Positions 1 to 12,805 of a stretch of 64,000 nt of DNA are shown piece after piece. The DNA comes from Arctopsyche grandis (lineage: Eukaryota > Arthropoda > Insecta > Trichoptera > Hydropsychidae). Made by a program: the position numbers and the translations under genes. Below the pieces are notes generated by a model that saw nothing but the letters and a program-made list of their open reading frames with translations, had not been told where the DNA came from and made no database searches. The stretch spans positions 4,045,501-4,109,500 of the forward strand of contig NC_135358.1 in the NCBI RefSeq assembly GCF_051622035.1, in the 5' to 3' direction. Each line of letters begins with the position of its first letter. Positions within the stretch are counted from its first letter, which is position 1.

Positions 1-1334
1 AGATATCTATGGTGAGAAATCTAGCGAAACCTGAGATATAACAATAACTCAAGGTTTGCAACAGAAAATTGGTAAGGAAAAGCCAATTTTACAGGAACCG
101 TCTCAATGCAAATCAGAAAAATTGGCAAATTCTGATAGAAACGATCAACTTCGACAAACCAAGGTCTGGCCAACAACGAGACTCTTATTGGGAATCGAAC
201 CTGTGACATCAAACACGAAAGGATTCAATACTAACCACTAGACCACGCTGCTGGTTCATGTTCTATTGAAATAAAAATTTATTTATTTATTTTACGTACA
301 TATATACAAATATACCAGGAAGGCTTAACAGGTAAACCCCAAATGCGCCTTCCTGGTCCACATAATTATTACATAGATACATGTAAATCTAAACAATATC
401 TGACATCTATCGTCAGATATTAAAAATATCGTATTAATACGATAAATAACGATGAATAACTTTCATGTAACAATACGAATTTTATATTCGATAAACAACC
501 ACAGAGACATCTATGGTTAGTAATATGGCGAAACCTAAGATATAACAATAACTAAAGGTTCGCAACAGAAAATTGGGAAGGAAACGCCAATTTTACAGGA
601 ATCGTTGCAATGAAAATCAGAAAAATTGGCAAATTCTGATAAGAAACGATCAATCTCGACAAACCGAGGTCAGGCCAACAATGAGACTCTTAGTGGAAAT
701 CGAACCCGTGACATCAAGCACGAAAGAATTCAATACTCACCACTAGATCACGCTGCTGGTTCATGTTCTATTGAAATAAAAATTTATTTATTTATTTTAC
801 ATACATATATACAAATATACCAGGAAGGCTTAGCAGGCAAACCCCAAATGTGCCTTCCTGGTCCACATAATTATTACATAGATACATGTAAATCTAAACA
901 ATATCTGACATCTATCGTCAGATATTAAAAATATCGTATTAATACGATAAATAACGATGAATAACTTTCATGTAACAATACGAATTTTATATTCGATAAA
1001 CAACCACAGAGACATCTATGGTTAGTAATATGGCGAAACCTAAGATATAACAATAACTAAAGGTTCGCAACAGAAAATTGGGAAGGAAACGCCAATTTTA
1101 CAGGAATCGTTGCGATGAAAATCAGAAAAATTGGCAAATTCTGATAAGATAAGATCAACCTCGACAAACCGAGGTCAGGCCAACAATGAGACTCTTAGTG
1201 GGAATCGAACCCGTGACATCAAGCACGAAAGAATTCAATACTCACCACTAGATCACGCTGCTGGTTCATGTTCTATTGAAATAAAAATTTATTTATTTAT
1301 TTTACATACATATATACAAATATACCAGGAAGGA
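1..1334 (-). repeat. Tandem array of a 505-bp SINE-containing unit
   Basis: The motif CTGGTTCATGTTCTATTG recurs at 251, 756 and 1261, an exact 505-bp period. Each unit is a tRNA-headed SINE in minus orientation: the B-box-like end (GGGAATCGAACCYGTGAC on the + strand) lies at the right and the CCAGGAAGG hairpin tail at the left. The window opens inside one unit, so the array may extend further left. Units two and three differ by only a few bases, while the first is more diverged. The fourth unit stops at about 1334, within the hairpin, where RTE-like sequence begins. The linker is also repeated, so tandem duplication fits better than independent insertions. Confidence 0.85.
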
Positions 1335-2834
1335 GTTCGGTCTTTCGTGTCATGCGGGGAAGACGTGCTTCTGCGTTCTTCCCGCTATTACTCGCTTAAA
1401 CCCGGCTATTGCACGAAATTTAATCTAAAAACTTAACCATCTAATCACTTATTTTACTAATTGCATCCTAGTATAATTTAAGTGTAAAAATAAACAGCAA
1501 ATCGGTCGTAAAAAGCGGTTTTATATCAGTTATTTCGAAAAATTTTGTGTCAAATCTGAGCAAAAGAATATACGAACGAGATACATCTCCTTACCTGAAT
1601 ACAAAAAAAGGGTCCTTCGTCAGTCAAGTCGGTCCCACAGAAGCAATAAATCTTCCACATAATTGCTTCCAGCCAAAAATCTTTAACGAACTTTACGTAA
1701 TAGAATAATAGCAAACAGAAACGGTGTTTCCCAACTGTCTATCAGTTCTTTTTCATATTTAAATTATATTAAAGTAATTCGTGTAAATTTATATTCTTTA
1801 CTAAAGTTATTATTAAAATATTAAATTGCAAACCGCACTCACATATATAAATCCGTTGTCTCCAAAGAGGCGTCTCACGATAAAGATCTGTAAAAAAGTA
1901 GTATAACAATTGCTAATCTATTATTATCATAACTAACTACTTTCACTTACAAAGTAACCCTGTTAAATGGCATGTAATAACTCATAAGTGATCCAAGTGA
2001 TACCTAGGATGACTATCTGTCAAAGCTGACCACAGAGAAGAGTCTATGGCGGTAAGAACTCACTCCTTGAATGGAAATCTCTCTCAAGTACCGCCTTTTT
2101 CTCAACACATCTTGGATAAATGCGAGAAAAATAATATCCAAACCTCCAACAAGGTAAGAGTGACGATGGATGATAGCTTAGCTAATAGAAACCTGTATTT
2201 AGCCACGTACAATGTAAGAACGTTATCGAGTGAAGGAAGTGTGCTTGCATTAGAGAATGAATTAGAAAATATCAAATGGGATATAGTAGGACTTAGTGAA
2301 GTAAGACGAAAACAGCAAAACCAAATAATCCTAAAAAGTGGTAACTGTCTCTACTGGAGAGGGCTACCAAATGGTAGAATAGGAGGAGTAGGGTTTCTTA
2401 TCAATAAGAGAATAGAAAGAAATATTATAGAAATAAGCGACATATCGGAACGTATATGCTATATAGTATTAAGAATCTCGAGCAGGTACACTTGTCAAAT
2501 CTTCCAAGTGTACGCCCCCACATCTAGCCACCCAGACGAGGAAATAGAAGACGTCTACGAAAAAATACAGGACGCATACGATAATAGCCGTCACCACTTT
2601 AAAATAATCATGGGCGACTTTAACGCAAAAATAGGACAAAAGGCAAATACAGAAAGAGCAGTAGGCAATTTTGGTACCGGCCAAAGAAACGACAGAGGCG
2701 ATCGCCTCATAGAATTCGCAGAACACAACAGGCTCTTTATCACTAATTCATTTTTCAGGAAAAACACCAACAATAAGTGGACTTGGGAGAGTCCTAAAGG
2801 AGACAGAAACGAGATCGATTTCATCCTAACAAAT
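1335..2834 (+). mobile_element. RTE-like non-LTR retrotransposon, 5' portion
   Basis: Sequence departs from the SINE array at 1335 and runs, without other recognisable repeats, into an endonuclease reading frame from 2046 to 2834. The reverse transcriptase that should follow is absent, because SINE sequence abuts at 2835. The left boundary is inferred from the SINE break. The stretch 1335-2045 would be 5' untranslated sequence of the element, but nothing in it proves that. Confidence 0.6.
2046..2834 (+). pseudogene. Endonuclease (EEP fold) of an RTE-like LINE, truncated
   Basis: About 263 codons of LINE sequence are open. Motifs of the exonuclease-endonuclease-phosphatase fold appear in order: ATYNVRTL (residues 53-60), GLSEVRR (82-88, with the likely metal-binding Glu85), QVYAPTS (154-160), MGDFNAKIG (189-197, Asp191/Asn193) and RNEIDFIL (254-261). 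The run GQRNDRGDRLIEFA (212-225) is typical of RTE-clade elements. The final Ser-Asp-His motif and the whole reverse transcriptase are missing. The last 17 codons of the open frame (ANFTGIV...) are read from the adjoining SINE. In the intact element this enzyme nicks target DNA to prime reverse transcription. Met1 and Met41 are both possible starts. The copy cannot be functional. Confidence 0.85.
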
Positions 2835-3008
2835 GCCAATTTTACAGGAATCGTTGCAATGAAAATCAGAAAAATTGGCAAATTCTGATAAGAAAAGATC
2901 GACCTTGACAAATCAAGGTCTGGCCAATAGCGAGACTTAGCGGGAATCGAACTCGTAACATCAAGTACGAGTTAATTCAACATTCACCACTAGACCACGC
3001 TACTGGCT
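2835..3008 (-). mobile_element. SINE, head and body only
   Basis: The right end gives, on the minus strand, the SINE head AGTAGCGTGGTCTAGTGG and a B-box-like GTTACGAGTTCGATTCCC. The body (CAATTTTTCTGATTTTCATT, reverse) runs left to 2835. The 3' hairpin tail is missing. It joins the RTE endonuclease directly and so is either an insertion or a deletion junction. Confidence 0.8.
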
Positions 3009-3823
3009 AAAAATAAACGTGTTACGACTTTTTACGTAACTCTGTTAATATCCTGATTTTACTATAGTGTTATTTGTGAAAGAATTTTTGAATATAATCC
3101 TATTATCGATATTAACAACAAAACACATACTTCATTATATTATACAAAGTCGTGTATAAAAAAATGTTTTTTGCAGAGAAATTCTTCGATTTTGTTTACC
3201 AGCGTCGTCGGCATGAATACGCCTCTAACGTTACGTACGCGAAAGAATGTAATTTACTTTTGAAGTTTCGACTTAAAATTTGCAATCGTACACGAACTAC
3301 GTATTTATGAAGATTTACATAAGATTTTATGACTTCGTAGTTTTCGACGTGAAAGTTTCGTTCAACTTTTAACGAGGCGAACTTATGCAAGGGCGGTCGC
3401 TCTTCGTATTTCGAATATCCGAACGCGGCTCACCATACATATGTATGTACATAAACACGGCAATAATGCGATCGACGATAGTTTCTCATGTTATTATAAA
3501 ATACCACAACGTCTCGCAGTACCTGAAGATGGCTCGCTCGAATTACAGACAAATTGTTATGGTTCAGGCCAAAGCGTTTAACTCCTATGCGACGCTGGTT
3601 GTTATTGTGCGCACGCGTGATGCACTTTCGACGTTGTAATACAGTACCTATGTACATACATATTATGTGCAAAAACAAACAGAGCTAAACGTCGAAGCTG
3701 TGAGTCAGGGTCTTCGCAAATCTTGCATTGACTATTTTTTAAGTGCAATATCTATGAACGGGTGACAGCGTGCAAATAGTTGTAAAACTAAATTGTTTTC
3801 AGGATAATATAAATTCTAATTAT
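3009..3823. other. No gene seen; A+T-rich unique sequence
   Basis: There are short open frames on both strands (3196-3390, 3385-3678) but no recognisable motif, repeat or splice structure. Confidence 0.5.
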
Positions 3824-3955
3824 TTTTATTATTTATTTAAAGTTTGAACCGTTGTAGCATTACAGGAATTTCTAATGCGCCACATTGCTTAAAAATATAA
3901 CAGAAAAGAAACAAAATAATAACTAAAGAAATTAGAAATAAAAAAAACATAAAGC
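3824..3955 (-). mobile_element. LINE-A 3' end
   Basis: In reverse complement this reads as the LINE-A terminal hairpin (GTGGCGCATTAG...TTCCTGTAATGC) followed by a TTTAAATAAATAAT-like tail at the left. No coding part remains. Confidence 0.7.
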
Positions 3956-4275
3956 CAGCAGCATAGCTCGGTCGTTAAGCTTCTGCTTAGCGTCGAGAGG
4001 CGCCGGGTTCGATCCCATGAGCTGACCTCGATTGAAAAGAATTTATAGATACAGCACAGCATATATGAGTATATATGTAGTGCTGCTGGTCAGACCTGGA
4101 TATCAGTTTGGCTTAGTGGTAGCGTATATGTTTAACACCACTGAGGTCAAAGGTTCGAGTCCTCGCCATCTGCTGGTTAGATTTAGGGGTTTTGTGACTC
4201 CAAATCGATCGTTTCTCTATCAGAGTTTGCCAATTTTTTCTGATCATTGCTGAAACGGTTCTTGAAAATTGGTAT
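3956..4275 (+). mobile_element. SINE with two tRNA-like heads in series
   Basis: The first head starts CCAGCAGCATAGCTCGGTCG and has a B box GGGTTCGATCCC near 4008. A second head follows at about 4105, with A-box-like GGCTTAGTGGTAGCG and B box AGGTTCGAGTCC. The usual SINE body (TTGTGACTCC...CAGAGTTTGCC) follows to about 4275, and the 3' hairpin is missing. Two Pol III-type promoters in one element could be a dimer, or one SINE inserted in another. No anticodon-stem structure convincing enough for a real tRNA gene is seen. Confidence 0.65.
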
Positions 4276-4346
4276 TAGATCTATTCCTGTTGTCACAAAA
4301 TCTGCCTGTGTATAATTTGTAATAATTATACACAGTAATCTGTAAT

Positions 4347-4895
4347 CCCCTTGAACTTCGGAGAAACTTCATCATTTGCTGGCTGTATCTCCTGCCCGCA
4401 CAGTCCTTTTTCGAATGGCTCCTATTCCAAGAGCTATCCGACTTCTTAATGAAATCGTTGCTGCCGAGACTGAATGTGATATTTTCCACCTTAGTGAGCG
4501 TAAATTGTCGGAAATTACTCTAACCCATTTATCTGGTAGTCTGCGCTCATCATTGTTTTCATGATTGATTGTGATTTATGAGTGAAATTTTGATTTACTC
4601 TCTTCCATTTGGGCCTTACAGGGATGTTTTGTATTTGTAGTTGTTTCTTACATATTTATTGAAACTGGCTGTACGTGCAAGGCATTCCTTATGCTATATT
4701 TTATTTGATATTTTTACTTTATCTGTTATTATTAAATGCTATTTTTTATGTTTATGTATGGATGTATTTATGTTTATGTTTAATTGTTATTTTGTTTTTT
4801 TCTTTTTTGTGTTATATTTTTTGACCATTGTGGCGCTTTAGGAATTCCTGTTATGCCACAATGGTCTGTTTAAAATAAATAAATAAATAAATAAA
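4347..4895 (+). mobile_element. LINE-A 3' part with internal deletion
   Basis: It encodes the end of a reverse transcriptase reading frame (RTVLFRMAPIPRAIRLLNE) and ends with GACCATTGTGGC...GCCACAATGGTC and a (AAAT)n tail. Compared with the copy at 35171, about 145 bp are missing between GAGAAACTT and CATCATTTG, near 4368. The copy is dead. Confidence 0.85.
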
Positions 4896-4937
4896 TCTAT
4901 AGATATCTCTATAGACATCTCTATAGACATCTCTATA
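4896..4937. repeat. Short tandem repeat, 16-bp unit
   Basis: The unit CTATAGACATCTCTAT is repeated about two and a half times directly after the LINE-A tail. Confidence 0.8.
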
Positions 4938-5185
4938 ATTTCGTATTTATTATATGTATAAAAAAAAATTGTACACAAAAAAATCTAAAAAAAATAGTCC
5001 ATAGATGTCTCTATGCCTATTATTTCTGATTAATTGTTATATGCTATATATTCTGATTGTATATGTATTACTGTATTTCCGATTTTTGATTGTTTATGTA
5101 TTCTGTATTTCGTTAACGTACACCCGTCGCATTGGAGCATATCTGTAATGACGAGTGTATATTGATTTGTAACAATAAAATAAAA

Positions 5186-5405
5186 TTTGTGACTCTAGGT
5201 CAATCGTTTCCTATCAGAGTTTGCCAATTTTCTCTGATTTCATTGTTGAAACGGTTCCCGGTAAAATTGGTTAATTATCCTTCCTACCTACTATGTCACC
5301 ACTATTTGAGATTGATTAATGTACAATAAAATTTATGTATCATTCATAGATGTCTCGTTAATTTGCGAGTTTTTCAGTGTCTCGCAATTCAGCGACAGCA
5401 AAAAA
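5186..5405 (+). mobile_element. SINE body fragment
   Basis: This matches the body of the copies at 42183 and 39600 (TTGTGACTCTAGGTCAATCG, CAGAGTTTGCCAATTTTCTC, GATGTCTCGTTAATTTGCG). The tRNA-like head and the 3' hairpin are absent. Confidence 0.75.
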
Positions 5406-5409
5406 TAAT

Positions 5410-5775
5410 AAGCTTTATAATAGCGGATAATAATAATAATTACAAATTATAAAAAAAAACAACAAAGAAGGGAATGTCTTATAAACATATGAATATATAC
5501 AGACAAAAATACATTTATACATAAGCATAAAAAAAAATATCAATTAATAATAGCAGATAACGTAAAAATATCAAATATAAAATATAACATGAGGAATGCC
5601 TTGCACCTACAGCCAGTTCCATTAAATAAGAACCAACTGCAAACACAAAACACCTCTGTGAGGCCCAAATGGAAGAGAGTAAATTATAATTTCACTCATA
5701 AATCACAATCAATCATGAAAGCAATGATGAGCGTAGACTACCAGACAAATAGGTTAGAATAATATCACTAAGGTA
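5410..5775 (-). mobile_element. LINE-A 3' untranslated fragment
   Basis: The reverse complement matches LINE-A from the end of its reading frame (CATTTATCTGG region, here decayed) through CTCTTCCATTTGGGCCTC and GGAACTGGCTGTAGGTGCAA. The terminal hairpin is not recognisable at the left. Confidence 0.7.
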
Positions 5776-8700
5776 ATTATGATGTTATCTAAATTTAAGG
5801 GATGGTTTATATTGTTTAAGTTTTATTATCTTTCGAAAATATGTACGAGCATGTAATTTTCACTTTTATTTAGTACATTTATATGTATAAATACATTATA
5901 ATAATAAATTTCAGACTCTTTTGTTAGGATCGAACTGTTAAAAACATAGCTGTCTGTGAAAAGGATTGCAATTTAATTTAATTCTGTCAGTTTTTATTCT
6001 TCATTTATTTTCACCTACATTTATCTTTCCAATCTGTCAGTATTGTGTCCGATAGCTTACTGTAATTGTGATTATTCATCGTTGAAAAGAAATAATACAC
6101 AGAATGAAAAATATCCTGTGAAGCACTACTTTTAATGAAAATTCTTTATAAAAAATGTGAATTAAAAATACGGCTAGGAAATACTAGAAAAATATTTTTT
6201 CCGGGTTAATATAGGTATTACAATGATAACTGTTAAATGTATGTTGTTATATAGTTGAAACCAGATATAACGATTTAAATTAAAAAAAAAAGATTTCAAC
6301 CCAAGTTTTATTCTAAAATCTCATATTATGTTTGATTTTTGATTTTTAAAAGCTTTTTATCGTTTATAAGGTACATTCATAATGCATTTTACATATATTC
6401 TAATTTGTGATTCCTAATCCTGTAATCATTACCTATCTTACATACTATTGTTAGTATTTATAATTTTACAATCATTTGAATGTATATTTTTGAGACTCAA
6501 CAGGAAACTATGTTAGTTCAAAAACATATAAAAATATGCATATACAATTCTTAAACGTCGGTACTTTAGACTTCAACAAACACGTAGAAAATTGTTCGGG
6601 CAAAAATAATATCACTGAACTGACTCTTCTCTCGGAAGCTTAGTTATAATGAGTATTATATGTTCCGTTATAATGAGTATAATATGCTCAAAGTTTTGAA
6701 TAATTATTTAATAAGATATTGTGATTTCCATAGCCATAACACAAAAACAATAAAATAGATCTACTTCCGGTTGTCGGATTTTGTTAAAAAAAATTTATGA
6801 CTTAAAATCAATATAAATATTATTCATATAAAATATCAACAACATAAAAATATTTTTAAAGGTCAAAATAAAATAATGAAATATTGTTTTAACAAAAATT
6901 ACTACTTCCGGTTTACAAATTCTGACCAAAACCTTATCAACTCTAAGTTAGTACACAAAGAATACAAATATAATTTTCTAGCTTGATACGTTCAGAGTTG
7001 CGGAAAAAATCATGTGGCCACAACATTTTGACTTTTCTAAGAGGAAAAAATCCCACTTCCAGTCTATTAAATTTGATATATTTTTTTTATTATTGATACA
7101 AGGATAATACTTGAATTTTCTCGTGAATAGCACACTTGTATAAGGGGTTGAAAAAATGTAAGTAGGTTTAAAATAACAAAATATATGTAGAGGAAGTGTT
7201 TCTCTGACCCAAAGTTTACATTTCGGTAACTATGATTAGTTCTATAAAAAGCTAAATCAATATGAGGGTTATAATTAATAGACAAGAAATATCCAGTTAT
7301 CATTTTTCTCGTGAAGAGCACACTTGTATAAGGGGTCGAAAAAATGAAAGTAGGTTTACAATAACAAAATATGTATACATATGTAGAGGAAGTGTTTCTC
7401 TGATCATTGATGCATTTTTGCGGGGTGTAGAATAGCCTCTGTGGATGGTAAATTATGTAAAAAAGCCTTGTAAAAATGCGTGTATTTATGTAAATAAGTA
7501 TTAGGCTTAATAAACTAAATAAATAAATTGTTCCATCAATTGAAAGATTCGGATGCAAGGTCTGTCTATTGCCGGTAGCTGTATATTATATGAATATATG
7601 AGGTGATGTTATGCGAGGAGGCAGTAAATATCACCTCGTTTTTGTGTACGGTTACCATTATCGATTTACGCAACATAAATAATCGAAGTCAGAGTTTGCA
7701 GTCGATATTTTTACTGACTCCACACCCCTGTTTTCCACAGATTAATGTCGACGACGGCAAATGATACACGGTGGGGTCATAAAGTAATGAACGCCAGTAA
7801 AGCACCGTCGACCGTCGGGTATGGCGTTGGCAATACACAGTCATAATAAAAACATCATAATTTCTGCTTTTGGCGTTCTCCCTCGCTCTGCTAATTGTTT
7901 TATGAACATCGCGAATAATTGAGGAAACTTTCGGCGTGTCATTGTAGAAGTTAATGCGCTCGCGAGAAAATATTATGTCCAAACAAATGAGATTTTCCGT
8001 GTCTAAGAATAAGTGCTGCGAAAATCGTGATTATTCGTGTTCGCTCTAGTTTCAGCATTATTTTCGGAACTGGGCATCAAAATTAATATCGAATGCTAAA
8101 ATTTAATATTTACCTAATAAAATTATTATATATAATATTAATATGAGTGTTGATATTGCAAAAAGGTCAAACCAGCTTGTGATGTATAAATTCTGTTTGG
8201 CCAGTATTGAAATCGAATCAATGAAATTAATCCGAAATTAATTAAAATATTCGTAACGACTTCTGTATATTATATATTATTCATATAGTGATTTTTATAC
8301 ATAATGGTAAAAAGGTTTTAGTTTTCTTTATGTTTGTTTTTTTCAAAATCAGAATAGATCAAAATCAAAGACTTTCCCTTTCAAAAAAAAAAGTATATAT
8401 TACAAAGAACTAATCTACATAATTTTGTTTATTTGATGAATTTTTAATAAATATCATATCATTTTCAGTAAATATGTACCTTTCTAAGGCTTAATATTTC
8501 AAGATAGTCTTGTTACCAATGTTAATGCTAAATATTATAAGAGCTCTATTGAGCTCTTTTTCAATATAAAGGTGCGTACACATGTATGAGAAATAAAAAC
8601 TTTACATATTATATCAGAATTTCGGTGTCCCGACAAAACCGTGCATACCAAATTGGCGTGGAGACAAAATTGCGCAACGTATTTTTAAACAAATATAGGC

Positions 8701-8969
8701 AAAAAATAAATATTAAAAATTTAAAATCAGGTCTAATGTATGAGAAAAATCCCATAGAAAACAGTTATGATAAAATCTTTTATTTATATTGATTTTGATT
8801 TTTTGATTTTGTGCTGATCCTTTGACATTATTTTAAATTTAAGGCTTATACATAATCATCTAATATATAACTTCGACTTTGTATGTAACTATTGTTGGCT
8901 CGTAGAAAAACAAATGAATATTTAAATAAATTTAAATAAAATAAAACTATTCAAATAAGTTTAATAAAA
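5776..8969. other. No gene seen; A+T-rich intergenic DNA
   Basis: There are only short chance open frames. At 6755-7065 phrases such as ACTACTTCCGGTTTACAAAT resemble, on the opposite strand, the tract near 34770-34960, suggesting an old dispersed repeat. A 95-bp direct repeat at 7.1-7.4 kb is listed separately. Confidence 0.5.
7107..7411. repeat. Direct repeat of about 95 bp, two copies
   Basis: TCTCGTGAATAGCACACTTG followed by GTATAAGGGG and GAGGAAGTGTTTCTCTGA occurs at about 7117-7210 and again, slightly changed, at about 7307-7410. Roughly 95 bp separate the copies. A local duplication is likely. Confidence 0.8.
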
Positions 8970-9043
8970 TATTTACTATTAGATTGGCCATGTTTAAGCG
9001 GTTTATATTACAAATACCGAGCGGAGCCGGGTAAAAGCACTAG
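8970..9043 (+). mobile_element. Helitron 3' terminus
   Basis: The end reads ACCGAGCGGAGCCGGGTAAA and closes with CTAG before a host T at 9044. The same terminal block, about 70 bp long, appears at 61730-61796. Helitrons end in CTRR and insert between A and T. The 5' end is not recognised, so the element length is unknown. Confidence 0.65.
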
Positions 9044-9267
9044 TATTTAATTATTGTTATTCTATTTATCTATTCTTGTTATTCAAGATATTTAATCTAA
9101 GTGTGAATTAATTCAAAAGTACTAAAATTTTAAAATTAATAAACGATTCTTATTTTACCATTACTGTGGTCTATCGTATTTTTCTTATATGTACATTAGA
9201 GCTGTTCTTAATTTGTATGTTACTTGTTTTATATTTGTTTTGTTGTTTGAATTTGTTTATATATATG

Positions 9268-9365
9268 CGTTGCGCGATTTTGTCCATGCGATTTTGTTTT
9301 GCACGGGTTTCGTCTATACGATTTTGTCACCGCGATTTTGTGACGCGCGGTTTTGTGACGGCGTC
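9268..9365 (+). repeat. Degenerate CGCGATTTTGT repeat
   Basis: About six imperfect copies of a GCGATTTTGT core lie in 100 bp, including CACCGCGATTTTGTGACG and GCGCGGTTTTGTGACG. The tract is unusually CpG-rich for its surroundings. The open frames across it (9166-9453, 9189-9380) look like by-products. Confidence 0.7.
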
Positions 9366-10799
9366 CAGAATTACATATGAACAAGATTTATATTGTTGGT
9401 TTTTTATGTTATCCGTTGTATGTTTTTATGTTATCCGATGTATATCCGTTTGAATTTAATAACTATATATTCTGAATCATCAAGCTATGATATAAAATGA
9501 TGACAGGCCATTTTTTAATTCATTTGTAACAAAACAATTCAGAAAATAGACCCAGATATTTTCATCCATAGTGTGTATTCATAGCTTGAACCGCAAAAAA
9601 CGCAATATATTTTATTAAGGCATGTAAATATATATTTTTAATTAAATTGAATCATTGCTTGTATTATACATATGTATATCGATTGATGTATGTATGATAA
9701 AATAGATCTGTAAAACTCAATGAAAGGTGAAAAAAATTGAATTGATCCGAGTGGGCCGTATCGAGTGATCGTCGTTCACACGTTCAACCGAGCCACTGGT
9801 CGGTTAAGGGTTAAAGTTAAGTGTGGGGCCATTGTCCCCTGCGGTCTCCGCCGATAGGAAACATATTATTCGGGTGGTCTATCAAACAAAGTAAGAAGTT
9901 AGTGAGGGCCTCTCTGTCGTCCTAAGGGCAATATTTCCTCAAGGGGTGACGTAATGACCTTTTGTGCTAGCTAGTGACTGCCTATAAAACATTTTCCTTT
10001 GTCTCCGGGCGCAATCTTTTTTCCTTTTCCCCCTTTAACCAAGCCACTCCAGGTTCGGTTCCATTCGGGATAAACTGCCTGGCAAACACGTGGGCTTAGT
10101 GCTTCCCTGTGCCACGTGTCCCCCGTTGATCCCATGTGGATCGCTGTTTTTCTCTCAAGATCAAGCTGTGCCACACTTGATCTATTATGATTAGCCCCAA
10201 CGATTTCCCCCAAGCACGCACATATATTTCACCTCGAGGCTTTTATTTTTACCTTTGAATCGGAATTCGGTCGATTTGGCGCTATCTTCGCGTGGAATCT
10301 CAGGTAAATTGCAAGACATCGGTGAAATAAAATGCAGATACGTTCGCTACCTCGTACGTCGAGATTGATAGCATCGAATAATATACGCGTACATGGAATG
10401 TATATATTTACAATTCAGATCAGTCGTTCCGGTTCAAATTCTATGTGGTAGAAGTTGAGAAATAAAAACTCAAATCGAATATTTCTTATCATGCATTTAT
10501 AATACGCCCTCATTCAATTGAGCTTTTTATATTATGTTCTAAGAATGAGTGAGGAAAGAGGAAGAAATAGAAATGTTCAGCTTTACCGAAAGGAAAAGCT
10601 AACTAGGCGTCTCGGAATACTCGGTGGGCTAATTTGCAAAACTCATTGAAGTTGGCTTAATATCCAATGTTCCAGAGACAGTACAGCACTAGCCCTCCCA
10701 GAGGACATGGTTAGAGACGTTGAATCATCAACAAATTAGTTGAAGTGAAGTGTAGTTTAGGAACACAGGAACACCTGTATTTAAGTAGTAGAAATACTT
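9366..10799. other. Single-copy-looking DNA with two CACGTG sites; no gene seen
   Basis: The block at about 9720-10230 is richer in G+C than its flanks and matches no repeat elsewhere in the window. Perfect CACGTG E-boxes sit at 10087-10092 and 10113-10118. It may be regulatory DNA for the gene starting at 15 kb or an unrecognised element. No reading frame in it looks coding. Confidence 0.35.
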
Positions 10800-11225
10800 T
10801 TTTTTATTTTAAATGCTTTTTATTATTAATAAAATATGTTCACAATACATATTATATCTATTTTAATAGCTACTGATCTGCTGATCATTTTTTATTTTAT
10901 AGTTTTAATTTAATTTTGTTAGTAATCATAGTATTATATTATTCTAATGTTAATGTACAGCATAATAGGAAAAAGAGATCAAAAACCTATTTACAATTCT
11001 TATGAATGCTCAATATACATATAATACATAATATTAATTAAATACTCTCTAAAGTTGACGATCTTAAGCAGATTATGATTAGGTAATCTGTGTTTATACC
11101 TTAAGGGTATAGACATTTTGTTGTAATCGCCGAGACTTCACAAGTGTGTTATTATGGTTATTAGTGATTCTGTCATAGAATCTACTGGTTTGTTTGTTAG
11201 TAATGTCTGTGACTAACGGATTATT
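10800..11225 (-). mobile_element. LINE-C 3' fragment
   Basis: It is collinear with 46818-47215. In reverse complement it gives the decayed end of a reverse transcriptase frame (RFYDRITNNHNNTLVKS) and then a 3' untranslated part ending in an A-rich tail at the left. It is 5'-truncated at about 11225. Confidence 0.75.
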
Positions 11226-12797
11226 ATTGTAGCAGAAATATGAAAGTAGAATAATATATTGAAATAGCAATACAAATAGGATGAATGGTGGTTAAAGGAG
11301 ATATCCATAGAATTACATATGCATAATATGTACATTGAGTAATTGGAATAAGAAAAATATATGTATATAGAATTGAATGATGTGATTTTTTTAGATGTAG
11401 ATGATACTCACATGTGTACATATGTGATAATTATGGTGAGGTGTCCTTAGTAGAACTCATTGCAAAATAGTAATAAGCATCGTTGTTGTGTGAACCAGTG
11501 ATATTCAACATTGTATACGCCACGTTGAGACGAAGAAGAATTATGTATATGCGAAATGGAAAAGGAAGCTTTGTCACTCGTTATAATGCGAATCAATTGA
11601 ATGAATTCGTAATTTTGTTTCGATATTTTCCGACGTCGAAGCAAAATTAAATCGAACACAAAACGAAATTGTGAACATGCGTAGACGTTTCTCAGCGAGC
11701 ATTTTCGCGGAAAGCGATCGGTCAAAATAGTCCCAAAAGGAAAGCGTTTTAAAATTAAATTACCGGAAACGGTTCGTTATTTCTCTTTGAATCAAAGTGC
11801 TTTGCGATTAAGCCGACAAATATGTCGGAAGGAGCTCACCCTAAATTATTTGTCTTTAATTAAATATTCATTTCTGGACTGAGCCAAACAAATAAATACA
11901 CATACATACATGCATACATACCACCAATAATGAAACGAATCGAGCTACATAAGTTGACTGTTCGTTTTGGTGGCATGCAAGTGACCCACGAATGTATCAA
12001 CTCACGCTTCTCAAATTTCATTCAATTAAATTTAAATGCTGCATTTCCTAATTTACGCTATATATACATATAACAATAAACGTACGAAAGGGCTTGCCAA
12101 TTGCGACTTCAAACAAGTGGCGAATTAATTGATATACATAAGTATGTATTTTTTTTATATCACTATTCTGTAAGTGTGTCTGTGTATACATATATATCTG
12201 TGTGCGATAACGCTCGTCGTACTATAATAGTCATTTAGATTCGACATACAATGTACGTCACAGCTAAAACACTACCAACAATACGAACATAATAAAAAGA
12301 TAAAAAAAACTTCTATATATGTATACTGTTTGCTACCAATTTTTCCTCTAGGGAAATTAGTCTCTAATCGTTTGGCGCCATCTATAGAAAATTTATTTAA
12401 TTAATTAATTCATTATTCTATTGTTTATATGTAGGTAGGTAAATATATGTATTTTACCATTTTCTTCATATAAAACTATGTAAATATTAAATTAAATATA
12501 TTTAAAAGATATTTGAAAAAAATAAGACCGCGTGCGGATCAAACACAGGACCGACAAATTTCTTTTAATTTTTTTTTCATTAATAACTTAATATGCCATA
12601 GCCCATGCGATGATATTTCACCGGGAATAATACTAGTATACATAGATATAAAGGTACAAATATATGACTCACTCATAACTGCTACACCTCCTTTCCAACT
12701 AGAAAATTATTTCACACACCTAACCTGTTTCTTATCTGATGTGGATGTATGTTGATTTCGCGTAAGTAGATTTCACATGTATTGCATATTTTATTAT
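11226..12797. other. No gene seen; A+T-rich unique sequence
   Basis: Short frames at 11224-11421, 11447-11725 and 12513-12755 have no recognisable motif. Runs of TACATATGTATG are scattered here, as throughout the window. Confidence 0.5.
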
Positions 12798-12805
12798 TTT
12801 ATATA

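Noticed and set aside
3956..4180. Possible real tRNA genes
   Set aside because: A and B boxes are present, but acceptor and anticodon stems do not pair properly and SINE body follows directly.
9971..10213. An 80-residue minus-strand frame in a G+C-richer block
   Set aside because: No recognisable motif. The block is better read as unique non-coding DNA.
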